A program made the translations under genes and the position numbers. This document shows positions 19,701 through 25,585 of a DNA stretch of 64,000 nt, piece by piece (positions within the stretch are counted from its first letter, which is position 1; each line of letters begins with the position of its first letter). Below the pieces are notes generated by a model that was not told where the DNA came from, searched no databases, and saw nothing but the letters and a program-made list of their open reading frames with translations. Origin of the DNA: Bacteroidales bacterium (GTDB lineage: Bacteria; Bacteroidota; Bacteroidia; Bacteroidales; WCHB1-69); assembly GCA_017551725.1 (NCBI GenBank), contig JAFZKY010000023.1, forward strand, positions 1 to 64,000, in the 5' to 3' direction.

Positions 19701-22273
19701 TTGTAGATGCTGCTCACCTGATCGGCAGAAGTCCGGTTTCCGTAAATGATGCTGTTGGCCATCTTATAGAGACCGGTGGCATATAAGCCCGCACCATTTT
19801 CCGTGACGGAATTGTTCACGATGGTGTTGTTCAATAAGAATGAAGAGTAAGAATCATTATATATACCACCGCCATTTTTTGCTGTATTGTTGGTTATCAA
19901 ACAATTATAAACACAAGTATAATTATTGTAAGCAGAATAGATATAAATACCGCCGCCAAGTGTCTCGGAACGGTTATGGTCAAAAACGCAGTTACGGGCA
20001 GCGGCATATCTATTGAATAAACCACCGCCGTAATTAGTGGCTGTATTGTGGCTGAACACACAGTTCTCAATAATAATGGGATTAGAACTGGAAGATCCGT
20101 CTGCATAAACACCACCGCCGTTATACCCTGTATTATGCAGTATTTTACAATTGCGGAGGGATGACATGTGCATCAGGCACGCACCACCGCCATTGCCGGT
20201 GCTGTAACCGTTCTGAATGGTGAAGCCGTCCCATGTGGATCTTAAATTGAAATTGCCCGACTGGTAGAGCACCCGCTGGCTGTTCTGCCCGTCCAAGATG
20301 GTGGCATGTGCGTCAAGGTCACGCAAACTGAGGTTATAATTGTCATCCTCGTTGCCCACGAAACCGCCATACACGTTGATGCCATCCGCCATCGTGAAGG
20401 CGCTGGCGGAAACGCTGTCGCCGTAGTAGGTGCCTTGGGCCACCCACACATCCGGCGCATGGCTGAAAGTCCTCCGGATGGCCGCTGCGGTGCTCAACGC
20501 CCAGTTGAGGTCGCTGCAGGCGTCCGCCCAACTCGACCCGGTGCCCGTTCCGTTTGTCGTGACGTACAGCTTGGAATAGTTTCTCGGCATTGTGGTGAAC
20601 GTGATTTCCTTCCAATTGCTCGCCTCGGAGGAGCACAGCGAGCGGATGCGCACATTGTATAGAGTGTTGTGCATCAGCCCGGTCAGGAGAACCGTGTTGG
20701 AGGAGGTGGTGGGCAATGGAATATACTGGTCGCTGTCAGCACGTTTGTAATACATTTCCCGTCCGATGGCCCCGTTACCGGATGCGATGGTGAATTGTGC
20801 CGAAGAGTCCGTCACATTCGTCACGATGACGTTGGCACGGTCGCAACCGTCGGAGATGCACTGGCCCGGCAACCAGATGTTCATCCGGTAACCGTTGCGC
20901 GAAGCGGACGTATATGGACTGGCCGGATCATCGTTCGTGTTATCACTATAGTGGTAAAGACTGCTGTTGCTTTCTGATTGGTGCCCGTAAAAACGGGAGG
21001 AACTGCCCTCATAAGACCCCGTATTGTCGTCAAAAACCACCACCAGATTGTCAGTGCCGTTGTAGGCGAAAGTGGTGTCGAAAGGAATCGTGAACCAGTA
21101 ATTCTCCCCATTGTTATTGAATGTGATGGGTCCGGAATAGACCTTGGTGAGATCGGCCAATGGCACCCAGTCACCACTGCTGGAGAAGGTGTTTTTTTCA
21201 GTATGCCCCAAATAGATGTCCATCAAACGACTCATGGATGAAGTGTAAAAATACTGCACCGCTATCTGGTTGATATCCCGTGCACCTCCGATTTCATTTG
21301 CCCTGTAGATCTGCTGGGAGTAGCTGTACTTGTAGTAAGGATTTGTTGGCAAGTAACTCATTCCGTTAGTTGTGTTGCCGATGACGACAGGCTCCGTGTT
21401 CCCTCCCAAACATCCTGTAGAAAACGATCGGATGATATAGCCGGAAAAGCCGTCGCTACAGAGGGCGCGCACACGCACCTGATACTTTGTTTGCTGCTGC
21501 AACCCTGTCAGCAAGAAGTGCTCTTCGGTGAGGTTGTTCGTGGCAACTATCCAGTTCGTGGCGGTATCAGCCTTGTACGATAGTTCATAGGCGGAAGAAT
21601 TGTCGGAAATAGGCGGCATCCATGTCACAAAAGCGGAACTGCCCATGATATCCGACAGCTGAAGCCAACGCGCACTGCAAGTGTCCATGTAGTTGACCGT
21701 GAAGGTGGTTTTAGGAATGAAATTCTGAGTATACGCATAGGTAATGGCAGAAACACTATTGCTATTATTACCATAAATACTGCTAGATGAAGAATATATC
21801 CCATAAAAATAGGCTGTTTTGTGATTTCCCACAGTTTCTGTGGCGATTTCCAAAAGCAAGTTTCCCCCTTCGTAAAGGAACGGATGGTCAAAGTGGATAG
21901 TCAGTGTGCTGTCGGGTGAAATCGCCATCGTACCCGTGTAAAGGGTCGTCATAGGATCGGTGAGATAGTCCCTTATAGCAAATACTTCGGTATTTGTGAT
22001 ACCCAATTTCACTTTAAAGGTGGCTGTCCACGCCTCCGCAGGCAACGTCCTCAGGTAAAAGGTGATAGCGGAGATTTCCACATTTTCCATTTCTTTCAAC
22101 ATGGCGGCGGGATACACTATTTGCTCCCGAAGGTAATAGTCCATTTCGTAGCCATAAAGAGGTATGACCGAACTGGTGGCTGTGCTATCTGCCACCGTGA
22201 CAGTGGTTTGTGCCAGCAAAGAAACATTTATAAAAAGGGAAAGAAAAGAGAATAGAAGTAAAAATTTTTTCAT
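10781..22273 (-). CDS. Giant secreted beta-helix / CARDB protein
   Basis: This is a 3830-residue protein. Order: signal peptide (1-21, ending SLLAQ); a jelly-roll-like domain; an FN3 (about 200-285); a domain with YKYSYSQQIYRANE (about 290-470), also found once in the 2947-residue adhesin; an FN3 (to about 565); four tandem parallel beta-helix units of about 400 residues, starting near 566, 975, 1375 and 1791. Each helix unit opens with IYVT..G.G..W, carries DVWVAQGTYYGD, YGGFVGNE and GGGIY motifs, and the first three close with choice-of-anchor Q-like DLDGNARIQHDTVDIGCYE. Then come an FN3 (about 2185-2290), nine CARDB-like repeats (about 2380-3580; PDLVVSSV..VTNQG type), and a TIG-like tail ending FTIKPVEE. 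There is no visible T9SS signal. It is the first gene of the leftward operon. Surface location and ligand binding are inferred from the folds. Confidence 0.92.
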   Translation of the reverse strand: MKKFLLLFSFLSLFINVSLLAQTTVTVADSTATSSVIPLYGYEMDYYLREQIVYPAAMLKEMENVEISAITFYLRTLPAEAWTATFKVKLGITNTEVFAIRDYLTDPMTTLYTGTMAISPDSTLTIHFDHPFLYEGGNLLLEIATETVGNHKTAYFYGIYSSSSSIYGNNSNSVSAITYAYTQNFIPKTTFTVNYMDTCSARWLQLSDIMGSSAFVTWMPPISDNSSAYELSYKADTATNWIVATNNLTEEHFLLTGLQQQTKYQVRVRALCSDGFSGYIIRSFSTGCLGGNTEPVVIGNTTNGMSYLPTNPYYKYSYSQQIYRANEIGGARDINQIAVQYFYTSSMSRLMDIYLGHTEKNTFSSSGDWVPLADLTKVYSGPITFNNNGENYWFTIPFDTTFAYNGTDNLVVVFDDNTGSYEGSSSRFYGHQSESNSSLYHYSDNTNDDPASPYTSASRNGYRMNIWLPGQCISDGCDRANVIVTNVTDSSAQFTIASGNGAIGREMYYKRADSDQYIPLPTTSSNTVLLTGLMHNTLYNVRIRSLCSSEASNWKEITFTTMPRNYSKLYVTTNGTGTGSSWADACSDLNWALSTAAAIRRTFSHAPDVWVAQGTYYGDSVSASAFTMADGINVYGGFVGNEDDNYNLSLRDLDAHATILDGQNSQRVLYQSGNFNLRSTWDGFTIQNGYSTGNGGGACLMHMSSLRNCKILHNTGYNGGGVYADGSSSSNPIIIENCVFSHNTATNYGGGLFNRYAAARNCVFDHNRSETLGGGIYIYSAYNNYTCVYNCLITNNTAKNGGGIYNDSYSSFLLNNTIVNNSVTENGAGLYATGLYKMANSIIYGNRTSADQVSSIYNNGSLLNCTNSAVEGGFSGEGNIALMSEDLFGGIFAPKFVHPAATAGYTDSTANIDWRLQQGSICVNRGSNMVLPHADSTGTDLDGNARIQHDTVDIGCYESGFLGITLPVSGSIVYVTPSGSGSRTGSSWGNAMADLNLAQILAGMNNADVWVAQGIYYGDTLGDNAFVMCDGVNVYGGFVGNEAETFDLSLRDVVAHPTILDGKQLRRVLSQPNGFNNRTIWDGFIIRNGYSPENGGGAYLYYNSELRHCIIQNNRSDKYGGGIYAYGINSSEKACTIDHCIITRNEAVSGGGGIVNRNAMMRHCEVTHNVATYYSSSGGGVYIENGNSYSVSNCLIANNTAGYGGGIYSGSYTAVVENTTIVRNMASYTSSSYNGGGVYGSGTMHNSIVWGNRMGEESSNVYSNITCTYTAVEDGFQGENNISLLPQDFENGRYFPYFVNPSVTAGYMDSTANTSWRLLNGSICVNRGSNELVTIPDSTDLDGNARVRHGIVDLGCYESDHEGIVLPHYGNIIYVTQTGNGTSEGNNWANACSDIGTALSLARMYNTDIWVAEGIYYGDTTGYNAFTMMEGINVYGGFAGNEGEDFDLSTRDFDAHPTILDGQNTRRVLVQTESFKKITKWDGFTIQNGYISGTGGGAYLRVNSLLSNCTITHNLATGSGGGIYGYGYNSSYTDSIYLQNCTFIDNTTNSSGGGAYISSNSSLLYCTFTHNTSHSNSGGLYAYTSNISCCTFTHNKSGSNAGGLTAEYSRVSNCLVANNTSYGNGGGMYGYGDISNCTFVNNESTYNNSCGGFYSSYTSRTYMTNCIVWGNRNKGKISNITGTFSCSYTAVEGGKAGEGNILILTENTGSKPFYPFFVHPSDTVGSSDSTLNADWRLTSSSPCINHGINVNVGATDLAGNPRIQKDTIDIGCYESEYNGVHLPNYGSIIYVTEHGSGNQSGEDWNNATSSIQEALEVASTYSADVWVAAGTYYGNTNSNNAFIMKEGVNAYGGFVGNEPANYDLSLRNLDSNATILDGQSLRRVLYQADHFQASTPALWDGFTIQNGAIYENGAGVYMQAYSSLRNCIIQNNYIYYKSSNNSWLLPYGAGVYANGAYSSSTGWSGSIQNCIIRNNTAENVNNLTVNGGGIYAVNIYVSHTEISHNSTPRASGGGVYANNNTKFSNCLIYGNSAQTGGGVYMNNNNCSLVNCDIIFNSTTISNSSGAGIHRGGYPTVTNCIVYGNKANYVSSNIYDPYGYGTYTYCAVEDGFNGMGNITLASTNDGFDPTVNYVRFMDPDQEDFRLHPTSSCINIGNNSVMTDNLDFYGSQRIYGNIVDIGCSEAQEQNNCPSVIGLRAENITTNSARLVWHPVGNETQWLVVYGEVGGQTQSMTVSDTFCTIQNLSLNRHYAAKVRSICDNSLTSIFSVIVNFQTQCNPDELTPPSDFSNMLPTNGQILYSNQMDFSWNALEHVTSYDFYLWSANDATPTTPTRSGLTQPMMNDVTLPQYTAGKVYYWKVVAWNECVSKTSPVMSLQANWNPDLHVSSIENSTPVATQQMTVTWTVSNDGQGNTPPGITWNDYIWLSPVDGVGGGFWYNVSEILLATVPNVQSLNAGESYQNSVTVTIPTDYVGSFFLFVMTDQHDARDIDFSITGHQTAPNPYTPSVSGNPYPYLSGTIFRDYNQITEGSGHENDNFFYKVITIQQPPTPDLVVSSVVHGGNALSGYETNVSWTVTNQGDATAMGEWTDVVYLSRDTVLSTVEDLRLVRYTHSGPLAANESYQHSEQVTIPVDFLSGNYYYIVITDNNNTLYEGINEQNNISMSQPLAVTMSWLTDLEISAVTMPTAVDVNGQYTCSFTVTNNGSSPTFVSQWRDEIYFCQEATFNPQTAIKLVSVPHSGVLDAGSSYNVSAQFTIPNYLTGNGYLFVMVDYYDAVFEYNAENNNVYTQAETILLPDLQVANIYVPDEVSTNAPTTIRWTMRNNGPGNLISRAFYDRIFLNNEEVYQITVNNLSIAAGDSIVRTVNLQLPCPSGNGSTLTIVADYTQLVGESNEDNNSKAMPLTMKDYDMALTGFTTQDTAVWSGTPAVLSYIVTNTGTEAITNTQVTDYFYLSTSPTSYQESDLIGRYTHNVNLAVGRAADYTCTVTVPNGLNGTYYYHIVCNADTAICENGRYNNNHTQSGPIEVSLSPSPDLVVSQLTIPAQTYLGAEFELNYVIRNQGTAALQGTTVTQKFYYSRSPISYDTTKLLASVNDVLNLAVGDSVALTTYAAIPTNEMVGQYYVYLVTDANNQLYEHNGENNNQKISNATTVSIYQLDLKVTEIDGPDVLQWGQTATYRLHVVNTSTKPTLVRPWHDVIYLSPDQWLNPSDQQMSPVAHNAVLEAGADYWTDLQVTIPLGTPSSVYLIAITDFNSVNPDIDPTNNSKMKVVTINSIPTPDLAIGEVEVLDDILSGQPSRIAYKVTNVGEVPIVNYNWNDHLFLSPNSSYESDDYLLLTQNRSRMSLAVNEYYRDTLAFTVPLPKNGNFHLLLTTNIDNNMFESNQSNNIAGVPIQVVLPPPGDLIVKDISSESSVVSGEVLHVTWTLQNIGDNTLTGNGLRSLVYISADTVFDVNDRLLGSITNAIYLPMDQSMPMGLNGRISGLKAGNYYLIVKTDVTNAFNEVDENNNSGHTTVPFTVAIRTLPFNTDVADTLVNNEPSDFILNVDGNVNQTVRIHLTSEDSLSNAVNMIYTTHNDIGDNLNYNYSTIGQYTANPTLYIPSTLPGYYGVNVYGSTPAGNSQNTVIRADILPFELHAVNDNHGGNTGEVTVELTGSRFRPDMIVSLRNAQEEITADTLIYVNYYQAFARFNLAGKTPGVYDVHALTLCEGEATLHNGFTIENGQPMDVSYNLVFPSSPRPNRSVVMLLEFGNTGNVDLRDQVLEITSLGGSPIALTPEGVSQNNVVLRVPLTIEGEPHGLLRPGSYGSINIYTYTSGALMFTIKPVEE

Positions 22274-22299
22274 AAGCTGATGTCTGAAAAACCAAGTTG

Positions 22300-22307
22300 C
22301 AAAGATA
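22300..22307 (-). promoter_or_regulatory. Candidate -7 element for the leftward operon
   Basis: The minus strand reads TATCTTTG, a full match to the Bacteroidota -7 consensus TAnnTTTG, 26 bp upstream of the 3830-residue gene's ATG. No clear TTTG -33 box was found at the usual spacing, so this is a candidate only. It overlaps the control region of the divergent DUF4340 gene. Confidence 0.5.
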
Positions 22308-22340
22308 CAATAATTTGTCGGTTTTATTGGGTAAAAACAC

Positions 22341-22348
22341 TATTTTTG
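22341..22348 (+). promoter_or_regulatory. Candidate -7 element for the DUF4340-ribD-yigZ operon
   Basis: TATTTTTG fits TAnnTTTG and lies 18 bp before the ATG at 22367, implying a very short leader. A TTTG at 22314-22317 could be the -33 box, but the 23-bp gap is longer than usual. The 93-bp divergent spacer therefore holds two back-to-back promoter candidates. Confidence 0.5.
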
Positions 22349-22366
22349 CAGCCAAATTTCTAACAA

Positions 22367-23449
22367 ATGAAAAAGAATCGCTTATATCTGATAACGGCGG
22401 CTGTTTTAGCTGTTATCTGTTTGATTATCATATTGTTCAGAACAGGCATACTGCATGGCCCTGGACAAAACATCAAATCCGACATTTTTGCTGTGAAGGA
22501 TACGGCCAACGTGACAAAGGTCTTCATCGCCGATATGAATGGTGAAACGGTGCTGCTGACCCGCAAGGAAAACGGCTGGTACGTGCAGGATTCCATCGCT
22601 GCCATGCCGACCAAAATCCGGGAACTGCTCTCCACCATCCACAATGTGACTCTCCAGCAGGTGGTGGCCAAGACTGCCCAGTCCAACATCAACAAGATGA
22701 TGTCGGTGAATGCCATAAAAGTGGAAATATACCAGAAAGCCCCGAAATTCAAACTCTTCGGCATCCGCTTTTTCGATAAGGAACGGCTGGTGAAAACCTA
22801 TTACATGGGGCCCGCCACCATGGACAATATGGCCAACTTCGCTATTCTGGAAGGTTTTGACGAACCTTGCATCGTGCATATTCCAGGCTTCCGAGGTTTC
22901 CTCACCCCCACATACTCCTTCAAGGCAACGGAATGGTACAACTGCGATTTGTTCGACACGAAGATTACAAGAATAAAATCCCTCACCGTACGCGACTACG
23001 ATCATCCTGAGGAGTCGTTCACGGTGGAGAAGACAGGCCCTCGCTTTTTTGCTCTGTATAATTTCCAACATCAGCCGGTTGCCGATTATGATACGGTGAA
23101 ATTGCTTGATATGCTGGCTGAATTCCGGGATAAGAATTATGAGACCTTTGTCGATTATCTGTCGGATGAAGAACGCGACAGCATACTCCAATACAACCAG
23201 TTCAGAACCATTATTTTAGTGGATGTGAACGGCAAGGAGACCCGTCTCGATATGTACCGCAAACTCACTCCCGACGCGATGTATCTGGATGCCATCGTGG
23301 GACGTGAGAACCAGGAAGAAACCACCCCGTATAACCGCGACAAGTTCTATGCAGTGCTGAACGGCCAGACGAAAAATCTGGTACAGTGCCAGTATTACCA
23401 TTTTGACCGGCAGATGCAGCCTTTTTCCTATTTTTTGAAACAACAATAA
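22367..23449 (+). CDS. DUF4340 domain-containing membrane-anchored protein
   Basis: This is a 360-residue protein with one N-terminal membrane segment (about 6-24, LYLITAAVLAVICLIIILF) and a large, probably periplasmic, remainder. The layout fits DUF4340: the early beta-rich part (VTKVFIADMNGETVLLTRKENGWYVQD) followed by a helix-containing repeat of similar folds. The family is found in gliding and ABC-transporter contexts in some bacteria, but no molecular function is established. It begins a plus-strand operon, with ribD following after 9 bp. Nothing in the sequence links it to riboflavin synthesis, so the pairing may be only positional. Confidence 0.8.
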   Translation: MKKNRLYLITAAVLAVICLIIILFRTGILHGPGQNIKSDIFAVKDTANVTKVFIADMNGETVLLTRKENGWYVQDSIAAMPTKIRELLSTIHNVTLQQVVAKTAQSNINKMMSVNAIKVEIYQKAPKFKLFGIRFFDKERLVKTYYMGPATMDNMANFAILEGFDEPCIVHIPGFRGFLTPTYSFKATEWYNCDLFDTKITRIKSLTVRDYDHPEESFTVEKTGPRFFALYNFQHQPVADYDTVKLLDMLAEFRDKNYETFVDYLSDEERDSILQYNQFRTIILVDVNGKETRLDMYRKLTPDAMYLDAIVGRENQEETTPYNRDKFYAVLNGQTKNLVQCQYYHFDRQMQPFSYFLKQQ

Positions 23450-23458
23450 CATTATTCT

Positions 23459-24427
23459 GTGACGGAAGACGAACTCTATATGCGGCGTTGTCTCCAGCTG
23501 GCCTCGTTGGGACTGGGCAGCGTGCAGCCCAACCCGATGGTGGGCGCGGTGATTGTGCATAACCATCAAATCATCGGGGAAGGTTATCATCATCAGTATG
23601 GGAAGCCCCATGCCGAGGTAAATGCAATCGCTTCTGTATCAGACCAATCCCTGCTCAAAGAGTCCACCCTGTATGTGAGTCTGGAGCCTTGTTCCCACTG
23701 GGGCAAAACCCCGCCTTGCGCCGACGCCATCATCCAGCACAACATTCCCCGCGTGGTGGTGGGTGTGCGCGATCCGCACGACAAGGTGAACGGAGCGGGC
23801 CTCCAAAAATTGTTGGATGCCGGCATCGAGGTGGTATGCCCCGTCTGCGAAGATGAGTGCCGCGAACTCAATCGCCGTTTCTTCACCTATCATCAGAAAA
23901 AAAGACCTTACGTCATCCTCAAGTGGGCACAAACCGCCGATGGATATATGGATATAGAACGCTCGGATGCAGAACAAATTCATGATTATTGGATTACCAA
24001 TGAGGCATTAAAGGTGATTGTCCATAAATGGCGAAGTGAGGAGGATGCCATCTTGGTGGGTGGAAGGACGATGATCAATGACAAACCCCAGCTCACCAAT
24101 CGGCTTTATCCCGGCAAGAGTCCGCAACGTTTTGTGATGCAATACGGGGAGGAAATACTATCAAATTTGCCCTATACAGTAGTTCCGGAAAATGTGGAGG
24201 AGTGTTTGCAGATAATGTACGACCATCGTATCCAGTCCGTCATTGTGGAAGGTGGTCGGAAAACGCTGGAAAGGTTTATTGAAGCGGACTTGTGGGACGA
24301 AGCAAGGATTCTGGTCGGCAGCCAGTGCTGGGGCAAGGGCCTTGCGGCCCCGTCGTTGACAGAACAGCCCTACAAGACGAAAACCATTGACCATAATAAA
24401 ATAATGTATGTTCGAAGACACCTATAA
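23459..24427 (+). CDS. ribD: Bifunctional riboflavin biosynthesis deaminase/reductase RibD
   Basis: The protein converts the pyrimidine product of GTP cyclohydrolase II by deamination and side-chain reduction, the second and third steps of riboflavin synthesis. The N-terminal deaminase zinc site is intact: H51-A-E53 and PCSHWGKTPPC with Cys78 and Cys87. The reductase domain follows from about residue 150 (KWAQTADGYMD, LVGGRTMINDKPQL, VIVEGGRKTL). A GTG at 23459 is taken as the start because family members begin with a similar MT.DE.YMRRC stretch; the first ATG is at 23480 and would remove seven residues of it. The 3' end overlaps the next gene by 20 bp, which suggests coupled translation. No other rib genes are in the window. 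Confidence 0.95.
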   Translation: MTEDELYMRRCLQLASLGLGSVQPNPMVGAVIVHNHQIIGEGYHHQYGKPHAEVNAIASVSDQSLLKESTLYVSLEPCSHWGKTPPCADAIIQHNIPRVVVGVRDPHDKVNGAGLQKLLDAGIEVVCPVCEDECRELNRRFFTYHQKKRPYVILKWAQTADGYMDIERSDAEQIHDYWITNEALKVIVHKWRSEEDAILVGGRTMINDKPQLTNRLYPGKSPQRFVMQYGEEILSNLPYTVVPENVEECLQIMYDHRIQSVIVEGGRKTLERFIEADLWDEARILVGSQCWGKGLAAPSLTEQPYKTKTIDHNKIMYVRRHL

Positions 24428-25004
24428 GACGATAGCGGCACCCTCCGTGGGCAGCTACAGCGAGAAACGCAGCAAGTTCTTGGCTTACGCCTTCCCCGTG
24501 CAGACGGAGGCACAGGTGAAGGAGCGCATCACTGAGATCCAGAAGAAGCACAACGATGCGCGACACCACTGCTATGCCTATATCCTCGGCCCGAACAGGG
24601 ATGCGTACCGCATGAACGACAACGGCGAACCTTCGGGCACGGCAGGCCGACCCATCCACGGGCAGCTCCTCTCCAAGGATTTGACCAACACATTGGTGAT
24701 CGTGGTACGTTATTTTGGTGGTATTAAATTGGGTGTCAGTGGGTTGCAGAATGCTTACAAGGTAGCCGCAAAAGAAGCTTTGGAGGCCGCCACCATCGTG
24801 GAAAAAACCATTGATGAGGTCTATGATGTTACCTTCGAGTACCTGCAGATGAATGCTGTCATGCAGTTGATGAAAGACCCCTACGTGACGATTCTGCAGC
24901 AACAGAGCGATTTGAACTGTACGATACGCTTCTCCATCCGCCGTCGCGAGGCCGACCGCATCGTGGATGCCTTGAAAAAGGTGGGCACAGTGACGTTGGT
25001 TTAG
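24408..25004 (+). CDS. YigZ/IMPACT family protein
   Basis: This is a 198-residue protein matching the YigZ/IMPACT (UPF0029) family. The N-terminal domain has the conserved KRSKFLAYAFPV, HHCYAYILG, NDNGEPSGTAGRPI and VVRYFGGIKLG blocks. A shorter C-terminal ferredoxin-like domain follows (about 130-198). Bacterial members are poorly understood; eukaryotic IMPACT regulates Gcn2. It overlaps ribD by 20 bp. Its TAG stop (25002-25004) shares bases with the TAA stop of the convergent lptC (25001-25003), so there is no room for an intergenic terminator. Confidence 0.92.
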   Translation: MFEDTYKTIAAPSVGSYSEKRSKFLAYAFPVQTEAQVKERITEIQKKHNDARHHCYAYILGPNRDAYRMNDNGEPSGTAGRPIHGQLLSKDLTNTLVIVVRYFGGIKLGVSGLQNAYKVAAKEALEAATIVEKTIDEVYDVTFEYLQMNAVMQLMKDPYVTILQQQSDLNCTIRFSIRRREADRIVDALKKVGTVTLV

Positions 25005-25579
25005 AAGTCGAAGCTGTTGATCTCCCCGCGTGGGTGTATAATTGTGTATTTGGTGAAATGTTCATCGGCGGTGAAGCCGTCGCCGTAATTGACCGAGCCA
25101 TCGGCCTTTTTCTGTTTGACCAGCACATTGGAATAGATGGTCTTGGTGCGTTGGTCCCAGTTTATCTCTTCCGTTTCCAGCGTGTCGCCTTGGATCACAT
25201 CGAAGATGACTACGTGCTTGGATGCTTTATAGATGGCGTTGTTGATGGCACAGGCATACCCGGCAGTGAGGATTGCCTGCCTCTGCCCCATTTCGTTGAA
25301 AGATATGATAGTGACACCCTTGGGACAATCCATATAAGAGGAATCCCCGGAGTAGCTGTTCATCAAAGGGGCTTTGACGATGAAACTGGTTCTTCCCGAA
25401 TCGCTGGTGGTGATGACCATGTTCTCCGCCGACTCGTCGGGGAAACGGCCCTCATATTCCAGCAATTGCTTTTCCTTGGACGAGGAATGGCAACCAACAA
25501 AAAACATCATAAGGCATAGAGCCGTTATGATGTTTTTTGTGATTGGACTTGTGTCTCGGAAAAGAACCCAAGCCGTCAT
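25001..25579 (-). CDS. lptC: LPS export periplasmic protein LptC (lipoprotein-like)
   Basis: This is a 192-residue protein with a hydrophobic N-terminal segment ending in a lipobox-like FVGC (Cys30), so it may be lipid-anchored, unlike the membrane-spanning LptC of Escherichia coli. The body fits LptC beta-jellyroll sequences: SGRTSFIVKAPLM, YMDCPKGVTIISFNE, TAGYACAINNAIYKASKHVVI, ETEEINWDQRTKTIYSN, GDGFTADEHFTKYTI. LptC takes lipopolysaccharide from LptBFG and passes it to LptA. It is the last gene of a leftward operon, 6 bp after the TPR gene. The start leaves a long n-region of 16 residues, but no later Met lies before the hydrophobic stretch. Confidence 0.85.
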   Translation of the reverse strand: MTAWVLFRDTSPITKNIITALCLMMFFVGCHSSSKEKQLLEYEGRFPDESAENMVITTSDSGRTSFIVKAPLMNSYSGDSSYMDCPKGVTIISFNEMGQRQAILTAGYACAINNAIYKASKHVVIFDVIQGDTLETEEINWDQRTKTIYSNVLVKQKKADGSVNYGDGFTADEHFTKYTIIHPRGEINSFDF

Positions 25580-25585
25580 AACCGA

